From positions 1 to 5,402 of the forward strand of contig JAEYTV010000058.1 of assembly GCA_023433855.1 (NCBI GenBank): a DNA stretch of 5,402 nucleotides, in the 5' to 3' direction. Of the stretch, positions 5,136-5,402 are shown in pieces. Under the pieces are notes generated by a model. That model was given only the letters and a program-made list of their open reading frames with translations, was not told where the DNA came from and ran no database searches. The position numbers were made by a program, and so were the translations under genes. The first letter of the stretch is position 1. Each line of letters begins with the position of its first letter. Source of the DNA: Pseudomonadota bacterium. Its GTDB lineage: Bacteria > Pseudomonadota > Alphaproteobacteria > Rhizobiales > Rhizobiaceae.

Positions 5136-5402
5136 CGCTCGGGCCCGCCTCAAGCGCAGACGACATCGTGCGCCACCTGAAGTCGCTGCGCAACGAGGCG
5201 AACATTGCCGGCATGGCCCGATACGGCATCGACACCTCGACCGCCCTCGGCATCACCAACCCGCAGATGCAGAACATCGTCCGACAGGTGAAGCGCGACC
5301 ACGCGCGGGCTCTCCTGCTCTGGCGAACCGGGCTGCGCGATGCGCGGATTGCGGGGATCCACACCGCCGCTACGCGCCTGCGGACGAGGGAGCAAGCCCG
5401 CG
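5132..5402 (+). CDS. DNA alkylation repair protein, AlkD-like HEAT family (N-terminal part)
   Basis: An open frame of 90 codons that starts with ATG at 5132, overlapping the dehydrogenase stop by ATGA, and runs off the right edge. The translation contains DDIVRHLKSLRNEANIAGMA (10-29), RYGIDTSTALGITNPQMQNI (30-49), a DHARALLLWRTGLRDARIA stretch (about 55-73) and then TAATRLRTREQAR. This is the pattern of AlkD-type DNA glycosylases: xLxxLxxxxxxxGMARYGI, then A-x-G-(V/I), then DHxLAxxLWxxGxRxARI. Those enzymes remove N3- and N7-alkylated purines using HEAT-like repeats that wrap DNA. The catalytic Asp and DNA-contacting Trp residues lie beyond the window, so activity cannot be judged. There is no clear ribosome binding site of its own; translation is probably coupled to the dehydrogenase. 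Confidence 0.8.
   Translation, partial: MTLGPASSADDIVRHLKSLRNEANIAGMARYGIDTSTALGITNPQMQNIVRQVKRDHARALLLWRTGLRDARIAGIHTAATRLRTREQAR

Noticed and set aside
1..5402. Signs of a mobile element, defence island, CRISPR array or RNA gene
   Set aside because: No transposase or integrase, no long terminal or spaced repeats, and no tRNA cloverleaf were recognised. Base composition is even across the genes.

Overview
The window looks like an ordinary stretch of chromosome, or of a large replicon, from a high-GC alphaproteobacterium. The order Hyphomicrobiales (Rhizobium, Agrobacterium or Sinorhizobium relatives) fits best. The evidence is strong GC bias at third codon positions, purine-rich GGAGG-type ribosome binding sites, short intergenic gaps, and a Usg-family gene, a family typical of alphaproteobacteria. 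I did not see a tRNA, rRNA, insertion sequence, CRISPR array or phage gene.

Layout from left to right. (1) Positions 1-1028 hold the end of a polar amino acid ABC transporter operon: the C-terminus of a HisQ-like permease, overlapping by ATGA a complete HisM-like permease. The binding protein and ATPase are not in the window and presumably lie upstream. (2) After a fairly AT-rich gap of about 150 bp comes a small Usg-family gene (1179-1442). (3) Converging on it with only 12 bp between the stop codons is a minus-strand gene for a four-helix membrane protein of the DUF2270 type (1455-2177). (4) A 118-bp divergent intergenic region leads into a plus-strand run: a TPR-plus-SAM methyltransferase (2296-3105), a DinB/YfiT-like putative metalloenzyme (3134-3688) and a small four-helix CopD/HemJ-like membrane protein (3735-4145). 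(5) After a 120-bp gap containing a good hairpin comes a complete beta-hydroxyacid dehydrogenase of the 3-hydroxyisobutyrate dehydrogenase/glyoxylate reductase family (4266-5135). It overlaps by ATGA the start of a DNA alkylation repair (AlkD-like HEAT) gene that runs off the right edge.

How the genes may work together: the two permeases form one transmembrane heterodimer for uptake of an amino acid or opine. The three genes at 2296-4145 are spaced like an operon, but no shared pathway can be read from the families. The dehydrogenase and the AlkD-like gene are very probably translationally coupled. The most specific new observation is predicted RNA structure: the Shine-Dalgarno of the DinB-like gene, and less strongly that of the dehydrogenase, can pair with a complementary pyrimidine tract just upstream. 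I found no clear sign of a wholly undescribed system; most items below are modest.
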